Below, in pieces: positions 8,585-16,800 of a stretch of 18,190 bases of DNA (within the stretch, counting starts at the first letter, position 1; the number at the start of each line of letters is the position of its first letter). The stretch is from Pseudomonadota bacterium (GTDB lineage Bacteria > Pseudomonadota > Alphaproteobacteria > Rhizobiales > Hyphomicrobiaceae), in assembly GCA_021813195.1 (NCBI GenBank), contig JAKALI010000026.1:1-18190 (forward strand), given 5' to 3'. The notes beneath the pieces were generated by a model. That model was not told where the DNA came from. It was given only the letters and a program-made list of their open reading frames with translations, and searched no databases. The position numbers and the translations under genes are program-made.

Positions 8585-9373
8585 TCAGTTCGGTTTTCCG
8601 GTCGGGTTGGACGCAACCAGCACGGGCCCCGACCCCTTCGGCCGCGGGTTTTCCGTCAGCACGCCGAGCCGCCGGGCAACCTCCTGATAGGCTTCCAGAA
8701 CGCCGCCGAGATCGCGGCGGAAGCGGTCCTTATCCAGTTTGTCCCCGGAGGTGATGTCCCACAGGCGGCAGCAGTCCGGGCTGATCTCGTCGGCCAGCAC
8801 GATGCGCGGCTGATCATTCTCCCACAGCCGGCCAAACTCGACCTTGAAGTCCACAAGTCGGATGCCGATGCCGAGGAACAGGCCAACAAGGAAATCATTG
8901 ATGCGCAGCGCCAGCTGCATGATCTCATCGATTTCGGCGGGTGCGGCCCAGCCGAAGGCCGTGATATGTTCCTCCGATACCATCGGATCGTTCAAAGCGT
9001 CCGCCTTGTAGTAAAACTCAATGATCGAGCGCGGCAATTGCATGCCTTCCTCGAGCCCCAAGCGCGTCGCGAGCGAACCGGCCGCCACGTTGCGCACCAC
9101 GACCTCAAGCGGGATGATCTCCACCTCGCGGATGAGCTGTTCGCGCATATTAAGGCGCTTGATGAAATGCGTGGGCACGCCAATCTCGCCCAGTCGCAGG
9201 AACACATACTCGGAGATGCGGTTGTTGAGCACACCCTTGCCTTCGATGAGGGCGTGCTTCTTGGCGTTGAAGGCCGTCGCGTCGTCCTTGAAGTGCTGGA
9301 TGAGGGTGCCAGGCTCGGGGCCCTCGTAGAGCACTTTCGCCTTTCCCTCGTAAACCCGCCGCCGCCTATTCAT
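8585..9373 (-). CDS. purC: Phosphoribosylaminoimidazole-succinocarboxamide synthase (SAICAR synthetase)
   Basis: This 262-aa enzyme joins CAIR and aspartate with ATP to make SAICAR in purine synthesis. Family motifs are easy to see: [17 protein letters not shown] near the N-terminus (ATP-binding glycine loop), [54 protein letters not shown] and [13 protein letters not shown]. The ATG at 9373 matches the usual alphaproteobacterial start MNRRRR; in-frame ATGs upstream (9424, 9409) give a non-family leader. AAAGGA and AGGA stretches lie just upstream. It is the first gene of the operon running leftward to purQ, so its 344-bp upstream gap should hold the operon promoter. The Lys/Gly-rich tail after about residue 245 is variable. 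Confidence 0.97.
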   Translation of the reverse strand: MNRRRRVYEGKAKVLYEGPEPGTLIQHFKDDATAFNAKKHALIEGKGVLNNRISEYVFLRLGEIGVPTHFIKRLNMREQLIREVEIIPLEVVVRNVAAGSLATRLGLEEGMQLPRSIIEFYYKADALNDPMVSEEHITAFGWAAPAEIDEIMQLALRINDFLVGLFLGIGIRLVDFKVEFGRLWENDQPRIVLADEISPDCCRLWDITSGDKLDKDRFRRDLGGVLEAYQEVARRLGVLTENPRPKGSGPVLVASNPTGKPN

Positions 9374-9717
9374 CGATCCTGGTCCTTTGACGATCACGCT
9401 CATGCTCATGTCCAACGCCGGCAATACGCTGTTCGAAGACCGCCGCCCGATCGATGCTGCAGTTCGATTCTGCTTCTTTTATGGGTGAAATTCGGCCAAG
9501 CAGCGCAACTCTTCGCGCTCGCAGACCCTAGCCGAACCGGGGGGGAGAAACAATCTTAACGGTGCCGCATGTGCCCAGATGGTTCATGGTTCGCCAAGTC
9601 GTTGATTTGTCGAACCGGACCGGTTACGCAGCGGCTGGAACCAGCATCCGGAGCCGACATGCAACCTCCGTATCGCCTGGAACATAGCGCGAACAATCGT
9701 GACGGGAGACCCTCAGC
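9374..9717. other. 344-bp divergent intergenic region between purC and the zeta-subunit gene
   Basis: No gene is supported here. It should hold the promoters for the purine operon (minus) and the zeta-subunit gene (plus). A run of seven G at about 9540-9546 lies near the middle. I see a 13-base palindrome at 9613-9625 (listed separately) and a GGGAG ribosome-binding stretch just before the plus-strand ATG. No strong promoter was found for purC; an A-rich stretch, minus-strand CCATAAAAG near 9480, could be part of a -10 region but lacks a spaced -35. Confidence 0.5.
9613..9625. promoter_or_regulatory. 13-base palindrome AACCGG-A-CCGGTT, possible operator
   Basis: A perfect 6-bp inverted repeat with a single central base lies about 93 bases before the zeta-subunit gene. 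It sits between TTGATT (9602-9607) and TACGCA (9625-9630), a weak sigma70-like pair with 17-base spacing. It could be a repressor site for that gene or for the divergent purine operon. The evidence is symmetry and position only. Confidence 0.3.
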
Positions 9718-10044
9718 ATGACCACATTCGACGAACGCGAGAAGGCCTATGAGAAGAAGTTCGCGCACGATTCGGAACTTCGTTTCAAAGCCGAGGCGCG
9801 CCGCAACAAGGCCCTGGCCGAATGGGCCGCAGAGAAAATGGGGCTCACCGGACCAGAGGTCGAAGAGTATGTGAAGGCCGTGCGCAAAGCCGACTTGGCG
9901 GAGAAGGGCGACGACGATGTCTTCCGCAAGGTCCAGGGTGACCTGGCTGCCAAGGGCATCTCGGTTCCTGATGCTGAAATCCGCCGGGTGATGAGTGAGG
10001 CGCTGGCCAAGGCCGTGCAGGACTTGGAAGCTGCCAAGAACTGA
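9718..10044 (+). CDS. DUF1476 protein, F1-ATPase zeta subunit (inhibitor) family
   Basis: This 108-aa, all-helical, highly charged protein has the DUF1476 signature: FDEREKAYEKKFAHDSELRF at 4-23, then KAEARRNKALAEWAAEKMG. In Paracoccus denitrificans the family member is the zeta subunit, a natural inhibitor of the F1F0 ATP synthase that binds the F1 part through its N-terminal region. The N-terminal segment is well preserved here, so an inhibitory role is plausible, though some alphaproteobacterial members are weak inhibitors. The length is standard. The ATG has GGGAG about 10 bases upstream. It diverges from purC and converges on the hydrolase gene, with a 48-bp gap holding only a weak GGGCGA/TCGCCC inverted repeat. 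Confidence 0.93.
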   Translation: MTTFDEREKAYEKKFAHDSELRFKAEARRNKALAEWAAEKMGLTGPEVEEYVKAVRKADLAEKGDDDVFRKVQGDLAAKGISVPDAEIRRVMSEALAKAVQDLEAAKN

Positions 10045-10092
10045 CATCCTGGGCGAGCGCCAAGCCGTCCTTCGCCCGCCGCACAGAGGCTG

Positions 10093-10677
10093 TCAGAGCC
10101 GCTGTAGGAACATGCCGAACGCAAGCAGGCCGTCGGGCCAGGGCCCGTGCCCGCTTGCGACGTTGATGTGGCCGAGTTCGCCGGTTTCCAGCAGCGCCGC
10201 ACCCCAGGCCTTGGCCAAACTGCGAGCGCGTTCGATCGTGCAATAGGGATCGTTCGCGGAAGCAACGACGACAGCGGGGAACGGCAACGGCTGCATAGGA
10301 GCCGGCGCGAACCCACTGCCTTCTGGATCATAAAAGGTCTCTCCCGCCGTGACGGGCCACGATCGGGCGTTGTCGACGTCGGCGGGTGCCACCAGAAACG
10401 CCCCGCTCGGTGGCGCGGGAAGTCGGGCAAGTTTGGCAGCAGCGTGCGCGATGGCGATTGCTCCCACACTATGTCCGACGAGAACCGTCGGACGCACGCA
10501 TTGAGCGGCAGCTTCGACGATGCGATTGACCCAGTCCTCGCGTTTGGGGCGGATCCATTCGGCCTGTTCCACCCGCCGGGCCGTCTTCAGGTTCCGCTCC
10601 CATCGTGTCTGCCAATGGTCCGGGCCGGAACTGGACCAGCCGGGAACAATAAGAATGTCGGCTTCGGATGTTTTCAT
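10093..10677 (-). CDS. RBBP9/YdeN-family alpha/beta serine hydrolase
   Basis: This 194-aa protein is a compact alpha/beta hydrolase of the Ser_hydrolase (RBBP9/YdeN) family. The first strand ILIVPGWSSSGPDHWQTRWE (8-27) is typical of the family. The triad is visible: Ser70 in LVGHSVG, Asp143 in SANDPYC, and His170 in GELGHIN. No signal peptide is present, so it acts in the cytoplasm. Substrates of bacterial members are largely unknown; small esters or peptides are likely. The ATG at 10677 gives the usual family start; a ribosome-binding site is weak. A good promoter with an overlapping palindrome lies about 60-95 bases upstream. Confidence 0.88.
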   Translation of the reverse strand: MKTSEADILIVPGWSSSGPDHWQTRWERNLKTARRVEQAEWIRPKREDWVNRIVEAAAQCVRPTVLVGHSVGAIAIAHAAAKLARLPAPPSGAFLVAPADVDNARSWPVTAGETFYDPEGSGFAPAPMQPLPFPAVVVASANDPYCTIERARSLAKAWGAALLETGELGHINVASGHGPWPDGLLAFGMFLQRL

Positions 10678-10980
10678 GGCGCACGCGTATCGAGCGGTCT
10701 CAGGAGATGGGGCAAGAGCGGCAAAGAAGGCCGCGCGTATACCATTGAGCGTGCCGCTGACAAATTGTCACCCGTTCTCATCTGGTTTGGAGCGCAGAAC
10801 AATATCCGACATCGCGGCGTACGCCGGATCGGGGCCTCAAATCAATCCGGTGCAGCCGGCACGTAGCACTCTGGCCCCGCAGTACTAGTGGGACAGCCAT
10901 TAGGGCCGTCTTAAGAACTCTCCGGCACCCTGCGCATCGGTCGCGTTTGTCAGCGTCGTTGCGTCAAGGGTTGAAGTCTC
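10678..10980. other. 303-bp divergent intergenic region between the hydrolase and lipoprotein genes
   Basis: No gene is supported. The left third contains the hydrolase promoter and palindrome (listed separately). The right part precedes the lipoprotein gene, with AAGGG about 10 bases before its ATG as a likely ribosome-binding site; I found no convincing plus-strand promoter. Confidence 0.5.
10736..10770 (-). promoter_or_regulatory. Sigma70-like promoter with a palindrome over the -35, for the hydrolase gene
   Basis: On the minus strand TTGTCA (10763-10758, five of six consensus bases) is followed after 16 bases by TATACG (10741-10736, four of six). Transcription would start near 10729, about 50 bases before the hydrolase ATG. 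The -35 is one arm of the perfect 13-base palindrome TGACAA-A-TTGTCA (10758-10770), which would suit a repressor blocking polymerase. This is the best promoter match in the window. Confidence 0.5.
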
Positions 10981-11475
10981 ATGTTTGCGTCATCGTGCGT
11001 CACCTCGCGGGCGCAGTCGCGGGTCATCGCCGCCCGCATGTTTGTGTGCGCTCTTGCCGGCCTCGCCGCGGGCTGTAGCGCCAAGTCTCCAACCTATGGC
11101 GGCTCCGTCAACGTGTATTCTTGGAACCAGTATGCCGGGCCGCGCACCATGTCGGCACCCGTTCAACGCGTCGCCGAGATGGAAGATGATGGCTTGCCGG
11201 TTCAAGATGCGCCGCCCGCTCGCATCCGCCAGATCCCCGATGATCCGAGCCAGCCGTGGAGTCGAAATTACGGGGGGCGGCGCGTAGAAAGCGAAGACAG
11301 TCCCGAGGCTGTGGTAGCCGCGAACGAAGCGGCAGACGGTTACCCCGTTCCGATGTCGCCGGAGGAAGCCGGGATACGCCTGACGGATCCCATCTTGCGG
11401 CCGCGACGCGCGGCCTATGTTGAGCCGCTGTCGCGGTGTATCAAATCCGAAGGCGGATGGATCTGTTCGCGCTGA
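10981..11475 (+). CDS. Hypothetical lipoprotein
   Basis: This 164-aa protein has a basic N-terminus and a hydrophobic segment FVCALAGLAAGC (21-32), with Cys32 as the predicted lipidation site. The mature part is Pro/Arg/Glu rich and probably largely unstructured. A C-terminal motif SRCIKSEGGWICSR has two cysteines (153 and 162), which could form a disulfide in the periplasm. I recognise no domain. The ATG at 10981 has AAGGG upstream; the in-frame ATG at 11038 would give a shorter but still workable signal peptide. A GNAT gene starts 46 bases after its stop. Confidence 0.72.
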   Translation: MFASSCVTSRAQSRVIAARMFVCALAGLAAGCSAKSPTYGGSVNVYSWNQYAGPRTMSAPVQRVAEMEDDGLPVQDAPPARIRQIPDDPSQPWSRNYGGRRVESEDSPEAVVAANEAADGYPVPMSPEEAGIRLTDPILRPRRAAYVEPLSRCIKSEGGWICSR

Positions 11476-11521
11476 CGTGGTAGCCCGACGCCTCAGAGTT
11501 CGCAGCCGGTGCTCGAAATGG

Positions 11522-12142
11522 ATGGTGGATTTATCGGATTCGCATATTGATCCGACGGCCGTCGTCATCGAAGGCTATGCATCGCGCCCACGTTCAGCGG
11601 CGATGCAGTCTGCGCTCGACGAAATTTTTTTTACGTCGAGTTCCATCAAAGAATTTGCCGATGATGACGCGCGGGCGAAGTTCCGCCATCGCTGGCTAGG
11701 CCGCTATCTGGAAAACTGGCCGGAACTCACTCTGTTGGCAATAGCCTGGCCTGGTACGCGCCAAGAAGTCCTCGCGGGCTATCTGGTCGGCTGCCTCATC
11801 GATCCAGCGACGCTCAGAGAGTTCGACGACATCGGATATTTTCGGGCTCTCGCCCCCGTGACGGCTCGCTTCCCGGCTCACCTCCACATCAACCTTGCCG
11901 CACCCTGGCGGGGTTATCGGATCGGGCAGCGGCTGGTGGAACGCTTCACGGAAATCGCCAGCGCGGCACGCGTCCCGGGCGTGCATGTCGTCACGGCACA
12001 GGGGATGCGCAACGTCAAATTTTATAGACAGTGCGGGTTCGTCGAGGCTGCATGCGCCAGCGATGACAGCAAGCGCAAGCTCCTTTTGCTCACTCGGGAT
12101 CTGAGCAGCGCGCCCCCGCGAGGCGGTCCGCCAACCGATTAG
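11522..12142 (+). CDS. GNAT family N-acetyltransferase
   Basis: This 206-aa protein shows the GNAT acetyl-CoA-binding motif in LAAPWRGYRIGQRLVERFTE, where RGYRIG is the pyrophosphate-binding R-x-x-x-x-G loop, followed by VHVVTAQGMRNVKFYRQCGF, the usual motif B (N...FY...GF). An N-terminal segment includes LLAIAWPGTRQEVLAGYLVG, matching the central strands. The acceptor is unknown. The ATG at 11522 was chosen because the frame upstream overlaps the lipoprotein gene and looks unlike a GNAT start; the ribosome-binding site is weak, so coupling to the lipoprotein gene is possible. Its TAG overlaps the TAA of the oppositely oriented bactofilin gene. Confidence 0.85.
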   Translation: MVDLSDSHIDPTAVVIEGYASRPRSAAMQSALDEIFFTSSSIKEFADDDARAKFRHRWLGRYLENWPELTLLAIAWPGTRQEVLAGYLVGCLIDPATLREFDDIGYFRALAPVTARFPAHLHINLAAPWRGYRIGQRLVERFTEIASAARVPGVHVVTAQGMRNVKFYRQCGFVEAACASDDSKRKLLLLTRDLSSAPPRGGPPTD

Positions 12143-12738
12143 CTCTGCTCGGCGCTCGGCTCCGGGGTCATATCGGGCATTGCCGCTGCGGCTGGCGCAA
12201 GCTGCTGCGAGGATTGACCGGCGGCCGCATCCTCACCGGCGGGCGGCCTCGATTGCGCCGGCTGCGATAGCCCAAAACCAGCAGTCGGATCCTCGGTGCG
12301 CCTGGACTTGCCCTCGAAGTAAGCCCCCTGTTCGATTGCAAGTGTCAGATGATAGATGTCCCCTTCAACGTGCGACGTCGATTGCAGCAGCACGCGCTTG
12401 CCGCGCACCGACCCCATCACATGCCCCCTCACGACGACCTCGTCCGCGACGATGCCGCCCGTGATCTGGGCCTTTTCGCCAACGAGCACGAGCGAACCGT
12501 GGATGTCGCCCTGGATTTCTCCTTCGATCTGTAATTCGCCCTGGGAAACCAGATTGCCGGTGATGCGCAATTCGGGACCGATGACGGAAGGCATGCCTCG
12601 TTCGCTCGCGCGCAAAGGGTTCCCGATGGGTCGCGTCGGCGCCGGATATCCCGGCACAGCGGCAGCCGGAGATTGCGCGGAAGGCATAAAGCCAGGCTTG
12701 ACTGGATCGCCGTCTGACTTTCTGAAATTCGGCAGCAT
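12139..12738 (-). CDS. Bactofilin (polymer-forming cytoskeletal protein)
   Basis: This 199-aa protein carries a bactofilin (DUF583) domain at about 51-145. Its right-handed beta-helix repeats are visible as short hydrophobic-Gly runs: LRITGNLVSQGELQIEGEIQ, GDIHGSLVLVGEKAQITGGI, VVVRGHVMGSVRG, and SHVEGDIYHLTLAIEQGAYF. Bactofilins polymerise without nucleotide under the membrane and help place cell-wall or stalk machinery in alphaproteobacteria. The flanking tails (1-50, Pro rich; 146-199, Gln/Ala/Pro rich) are typical disordered ends. The ATG at 12738 is preceded by GGAGG (12748-12752) at 9-base spacing, which rules in this start over the TTG at 12747. It is alone on its strand, 372 bases from the peroxiredoxin gene upstream. 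Confidence 0.93.
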   Translation of the reverse strand: MLPNFRKSDGDPVKPGFMPSAQSPAAAVPGYPAPTRPIGNPLRASERGMPSVIGPELRITGNLVSQGELQIEGEIQGDIHGSLVLVGEKAQITGGIVADEVVVRGHVMGSVRGKRVLLQSTSHVEGDIYHLTLAIEQGAYFEGKSRRTEDPTAGFGLSQPAQSRPPAGEDAAAGQSSQQLAPAAAAMPDMTPEPSAEQS

Positions 12739-13110
12739 GTGCAACAACCTCCGTTACCAACGCGACAGACACCCCATGGAACCCGATGAACGTCCGATTT
12801 AATGTTCATGCCGCAGCAAACGCATGACACACGTCGGTCTGGCTCGAAGACGGGCAGACGAAACATCCCACAATGTGATCAGCGATGACGTCGTCACAAT
12901 TCTGGCAGAACTACAGGGGCCCAAGTCATGGTCCTGGCGGCGTTGCCTAGCATGTTTCCCATGCGCGGTCACGTGGTATGCGAGCCGAAAAAATGGGCGC
13001 ACTATGCGGAATTTTCAGCACCGGTGATCATGGAAGTGACACGAATTTTTCAGCAGTCGCGCGAGAGTAGAATCTCGCTCGCTGCGATGCAATTTGGCTC
13101 CGATGCGGAC
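12739..13110. other. 372-bp intergenic region between bactofilin and peroxiredoxin genes
   Basis: No supported gene: the short ORFs on both strands (12824-13027 plus, 12799-13002 minus) have no family resemblance and no good ribosome-binding site. It contains the bactofilin ribosome-binding site at its left end, a large inverted repeat at 13053-13085 and two ATTTT stretches near 13010-13050. The bactofilin promoter must be here, but I could not place it with confidence. Confidence 0.5.
13053..13085 (-). terminator. Two-part hairpin downstream of the peroxiredoxin gene
   Basis: GCGAGA (13061-13066) pairs with TCTCGC (13073-13078) over a 6-base loop. Outside a small internal loop, GCAG (13053-13056) pairs with CTGC (13082-13085). 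On the minus strand it starts 25 bases past the peroxiredoxin stop. No T tract follows directly (the next minus-strand bases are TGAAAAATTC), so termination is possible but not classical. Confidence 0.38.
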
Positions 13111-13575
13111 CTAGTCGAGGCCGCGAACGGCCGCCAACACTTCAGCGACGTGACCCGGCACCTTCACGTTGCGCCACGCGCGCACGATCCGTCCATCAGC
13201 GCCGATGAGGAATGTCGAACGTTCGACCCCCATATACTTGCGGCCATACATGGACTTCTCCTTCCAGACCTCATAAGCGGTGGCAGCAGACTTGGCCTCG
13301 TCGGACAATAGCGGAACAGTCAGGCCGTGCTTGCAGCGGAACTTATCATGACTGGTGACGCTGTCGGGCGAGATCCCGAAGACCTGAGCTCCGGCCGCCG
13401 CGAATTCTGCCAGCCGCTCTGAGAAATCCTTGGCTTCGCGCGTGCAGCCCGACGTGTCGTCTTTGGGGTAGAAGTACAGCACGATTGGCGCGCCCTTCAG
13501 ACGCGACAGCCGCACGGGATTGCCATCCTCGTTGGGCAGTTCGAAGTCTGGCGCGACATCTCCCTCTTTCAACAT
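13111..13575 (-). CDS. bcp: Thioredoxin-dependent peroxiredoxin, PrxQ/Bcp family
   Basis: This 154-aa enzyme reduces hydrogen peroxide and organic hydroperoxides. The active-site P-x3-T-x2-C motif is PKDDTSGC, with peroxidatic Cys44. In classical Bcp the resolving cysteine is five residues later; here that place is Lys49. The only other cysteine is Cys81, in DKFRCKHGL, in the helix where some PrxQ proteins carry the resolving residue. So the enzyme may use an alternative disulfide or act as a one-cysteine type. The rest (LYFYPKDD, GISPDSVTSH, PLLSDEAK, STFLIGADGRIVRAWRNVKVPGH) is standard. The ATG at 13575 gives the family start MLKEGDVAPDFELP; the frame upstream to 14046 runs into the divergent gene and is spurious. 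Confidence 0.94.
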   Translation of the reverse strand: MLKEGDVAPDFELPNEDGNPVRLSRLKGAPIVLYFYPKDDTSGCTREAKDFSERLAEFAAAGAQVFGISPDSVTSHDKFRCKHGLTVPLLSDEAKSAATAYEVWKEKSMYGRKYMGVERSTFLIGADGRIVRAWRNVKVPGHVAEVLAAVRGLD

Positions 13576-13677
13576 CGTGAGCCGTGCCTTTCTTTTGTCG
13601 CTTTTCCTCAGGTAGGTGCGAGTGGCAAAACTCGGTGCGCCGTGAAGCGCAAATGTTTTTGATTCCGCGCATTTTTC

Positions 13678-13697
13678 TCCAGGCCTGTCAACCTGGA
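13678..13697 (-). promoter_or_regulatory. TTGACA box inside an inverted repeat, upstream of bcp
   Basis: On the minus strand a perfect -35, TTGACA (13691-13686), lies 111 bases before the bcp start, inside the inverted repeat TCCAGG-N8-CCTGGA (13678-13697). The -10 at 17-19 bases (GGAATC-like) is poor. The symmetry around the -35 suggests a regulator site, possibly redox-linked given the gene, but this is inference. Confidence 0.35.
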
Positions 13698-13837
13698 CGG
13701 CGGCATCGTGGCTGCGCGCCGGCCCGCACTTCGTTGTTAGCGCGGATCGCGGGCCGGCCGGCGGTGGAATGAGCGCCCCAGGACATGGGCGGAACGGAAT
13801 ATGGGGTATGCACCGAGCGTGCGATTGAGGACGAAGC

Positions 13838-16800
13838 GTGGATAAGACGACACCGACAAGGTCGGGCCGCGCCGGACGGCAACCCTCAACTGAGCGCACC
13901 AGTCCTGGCTGGATGGTCACAGGGGACGCGACCCCGTCGCCCAAGCGCACGCGTTCCGCTGACATTGATATGGGATCGGCAGATCGGGGAGCGCAGTCGC
14001 TCGCGTTCGTGGCGCGGTTGGCGACCCGGCTTTTGTTAGTTTTCACGCCGGTCGTTCTGCTGGCGCTGCTTGCCGCGATCGTCGGCTATGTTCGGCTGCT
14101 GCACGGGCCCATTTCGCTCAAAGTGCTGGCGGGTTCGATCGAGCGAGGAATTGGCGCCGAATTTGGTGATTTGTCGGCCGCAGTTGATGATGCCGTCTTA
14201 AGACTGACCGATGGCCATGACTTCGAGTTCCGTCTGGTCAATCTCCGCCTGACGGAAAGCGACGGTAGCATCGTCATGTCGGCACCTATTGCCGCCGTGG
14301 CTCTGGATCTTGCGCAGATTGCAAAGGGGCAATTCGTTCCGCGGCGTGTGGAGTTGATCGATGCGCGGCTCTCCCTATCTTACGCGGCTTCGAGCGGTTT
14401 GGCCCTGAGTTTCGACGAGGCGGCCGGTCTTCCCGAGAACCCGTCACAGCCGGACGTGGTCACTCCCGTTCCAAATGCGACCGCCCCTGAGACCCCAGGG
14501 ACGCCACCCGGCTCGGCGATGGGCAAACGCATCGACGTCGCGCGTGCGCTTGCCGACTATACAGCGCGGGCGCGCCGGGGCTCCGATGCCACATCTTATC
14601 TGCGAGAGATCGCTCTCAAAAATGCTTCCCTGCGCTTGGAGCATGAGGGCCAAGTCAGCGAAGTCATCGTTCGGGAGCTAGCGATCGATCTGGATCATCG
14701 CGCCCGGCGCAGCCTGATCTCGAGCACAGCAACAATCGAGTCGGATCGCGGTCCGTGGTCGCTCTCGCTGCTGTCGGAAGATTCCGAGAAGACGGGTCAG
14801 CTCCTTGTGAAGGTCTCGATCCGCGATTTCGTTCCAAGTGCCTTAGGTCGCGCGGCCCCCGCACTGGCGCTATTGAAAGCTCTCGATCTGCCGATGGCAG
14901 CGAACGCGTCTTTCGAATTGGCGACAAACGGTGAGTTGAAAAGTGCGGAGGCAGCGATCGAGCTGGGCCGCGGCCAATTCGATTTTGGCGCCGACATCGT
15001 GGCGCCTCTGCGCGTTGACGCCGGGCTATTGCAATTCGCTTACCAGCCGGAGGCATCCCGCGTCACCTTGTTGCCCTCGACCCTGAAGTGGGGCGACAGC
15101 CAAGTGAGCATCGCCGGACGCTTCGATCACGATCCGGCTGCACCGTCGACGGGCCAATGGACATATGAACTCAATGGACTGGCTGGCGTGTTGGCGGCTG
15201 AAGAGTTCGGCGTCGGGGGAATTCCGCTGCAGTCGCTCTCGATGCGGGGCCGCATTCTGACGGAAGAAAACCGTGTCGACTTGCAGGAATTTCGCTTGGC
15301 TGCGCAAGACAGCGAACTCGTCGTTGCGGCGAAATACAGTGTTCCAAAGACGGGAGGGGCGGGGGTCCAGTTTGCAGGCCAGTTGTCCGCGGCCACCGCC
15401 GAACTCATCAAGGTGATTTGGCCATCGGGAATCAATAGCGAGTCGCGCAACTGGTTTGGTCGCCATGTCGTTTCTGGGCGGCTGAAGAGTGCCCAGATGA
15501 CGTATGGGACTGGGGAATTTACCGCTGAAAACGCGGTTGTTCTGCCGAGCGGACTGCGCCAGTCGATGTCGCTGACGGCCGATGTCGAAAGCGCGCAAAT
15601 CCGCCCGTTCGAAGGATCGGCGGCGGTCGTTGTGTCGGGGCCTGGGCAGGTTCGGATCAATGACAGAGTGCTGCAGATCACATTGGCGTCGGCAAAGCTT
15701 GCAGGCGGCCAATCGGCGACCAAACCCTTGGCTCTGGACGGCGCGCAGTTCAGTGTCAGCGATGTTTTTGATCCGGCAGCAAAAGGAACCTTGACGTGGC
15801 GCTCAAAGAGCGAGCTGTCTGCCGCTCTCTCAGCATTTGCCGTGCTGCCCGATGCGCAAGTTCCGGATCTGGCGGGAATGGCCGGGGCGATCGACGGTAA
15901 ATTCGATGGACAGTTCGAAATCAAAGTGCCGTTCGGCCAATTGACACACGCTGATCCATTGGGGGTTACGGGTTCTGCTCGCATAACGGACGTACGCTCG
16001 CTTCAGAAGATCGGCATCGTCTCAGTGCAAAGCGGCACCATTGCCGTTGATCTCAATGAAAAGGGAGCAACTGCCAATGGGGATCTGATCCTCAATGGCG
16101 TGCTGGCAAAGCTTGCTTGGAAGCGATCGAGCGAGGACCAGGATAATGTCCCGCAGCCGCTGACCTTGACCGCCCGTCTCGACAACTCCGATCGCAAGCA
16201 ATTGGGGATCGATGTCAACGATTATGTGCAAGGCGAAGTTCCCGTCGAAGTGACGATCGGTGGGGGTGATAGTGCGCGCGATGCCATCCGCGTAAGGGCC
16301 GATCTGAGCCCAGCGGAGCTTACGATTTCAGAGCTTGCTTGGTCGAAGCCGGCCGGACGTGAAGCCGAGTTGCGTTTCGAGATCGTGCCGGGAACAACAC
16401 ACAAGACGGAACTGCAGAATTTCAAGCTGACCGGCGACTCGATTGCGGTTGATGGCTGGATCGGTTTGGGCCCAGACAACAAAGTTCAGCAAGTGCGCTT
16501 TCCAAACTTCTCCCTCAACGTCGTTGGCCGCTTGGAGGTTGAGGCCAAGCGCAGTCCAAAGAACATCTGGACGGCTAACGCCCGTGGCGCGACGTTCGAT
16601 GGCCGTGACTTCTTCCGTTCGCTCTTTACAGTCGGCACGCCCTCGGCGGCGCCTGTCAAGCCCGCCGAGAATCAGGGCGGTCTTGATTTGAACGTCAGCA
16701 TCGACAACGTCATCGGGCATACGGGGGTATCGTTGCGCGGCTTGCGCATGGATGTGTCGCGCCGGGCGGGCCGCCTCACAGCGCTGAATGCACGTGGCAC

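Noticed and set aside
8417..9559. 380-aa plus-strand ORF
   Set aside because: Antisense to purC and purS, which are certain; the length reflects high GC content only.
10045..10092. GGGCGA/TCGCCC inverted repeat as terminator between the zeta-subunit and hydrolase genes
   Set aside because: A 6-bp stem with a 15-base loop and no T run is too weak to call.
12874..12898. TGTGA ... TCACA pair resembling a CRP site
   Set aside because: The half-sites are 15 bases apart, where CRP/FNR sites need about 6, so the match is likely chance.
12824..13027. Possible 67-aa small protein in the gap before bactofilin
   Set aside because: No good ribosome-binding site, no hydrophobic or domain pattern, and a competing ORF on the other strand of similar quality.
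13576..14046. Long N-terminal extension of the peroxiredoxin frame
   Set aside because: It would overlap the divergent AsmA-like gene, is Arg/Pro rich, and the family start is at 13575.
15127..15984. 285-aa minus-strand ORF
   Set aside because: Fully antisense to the AsmA-like gene, whose frame is continuous and has family motifs at both ends.
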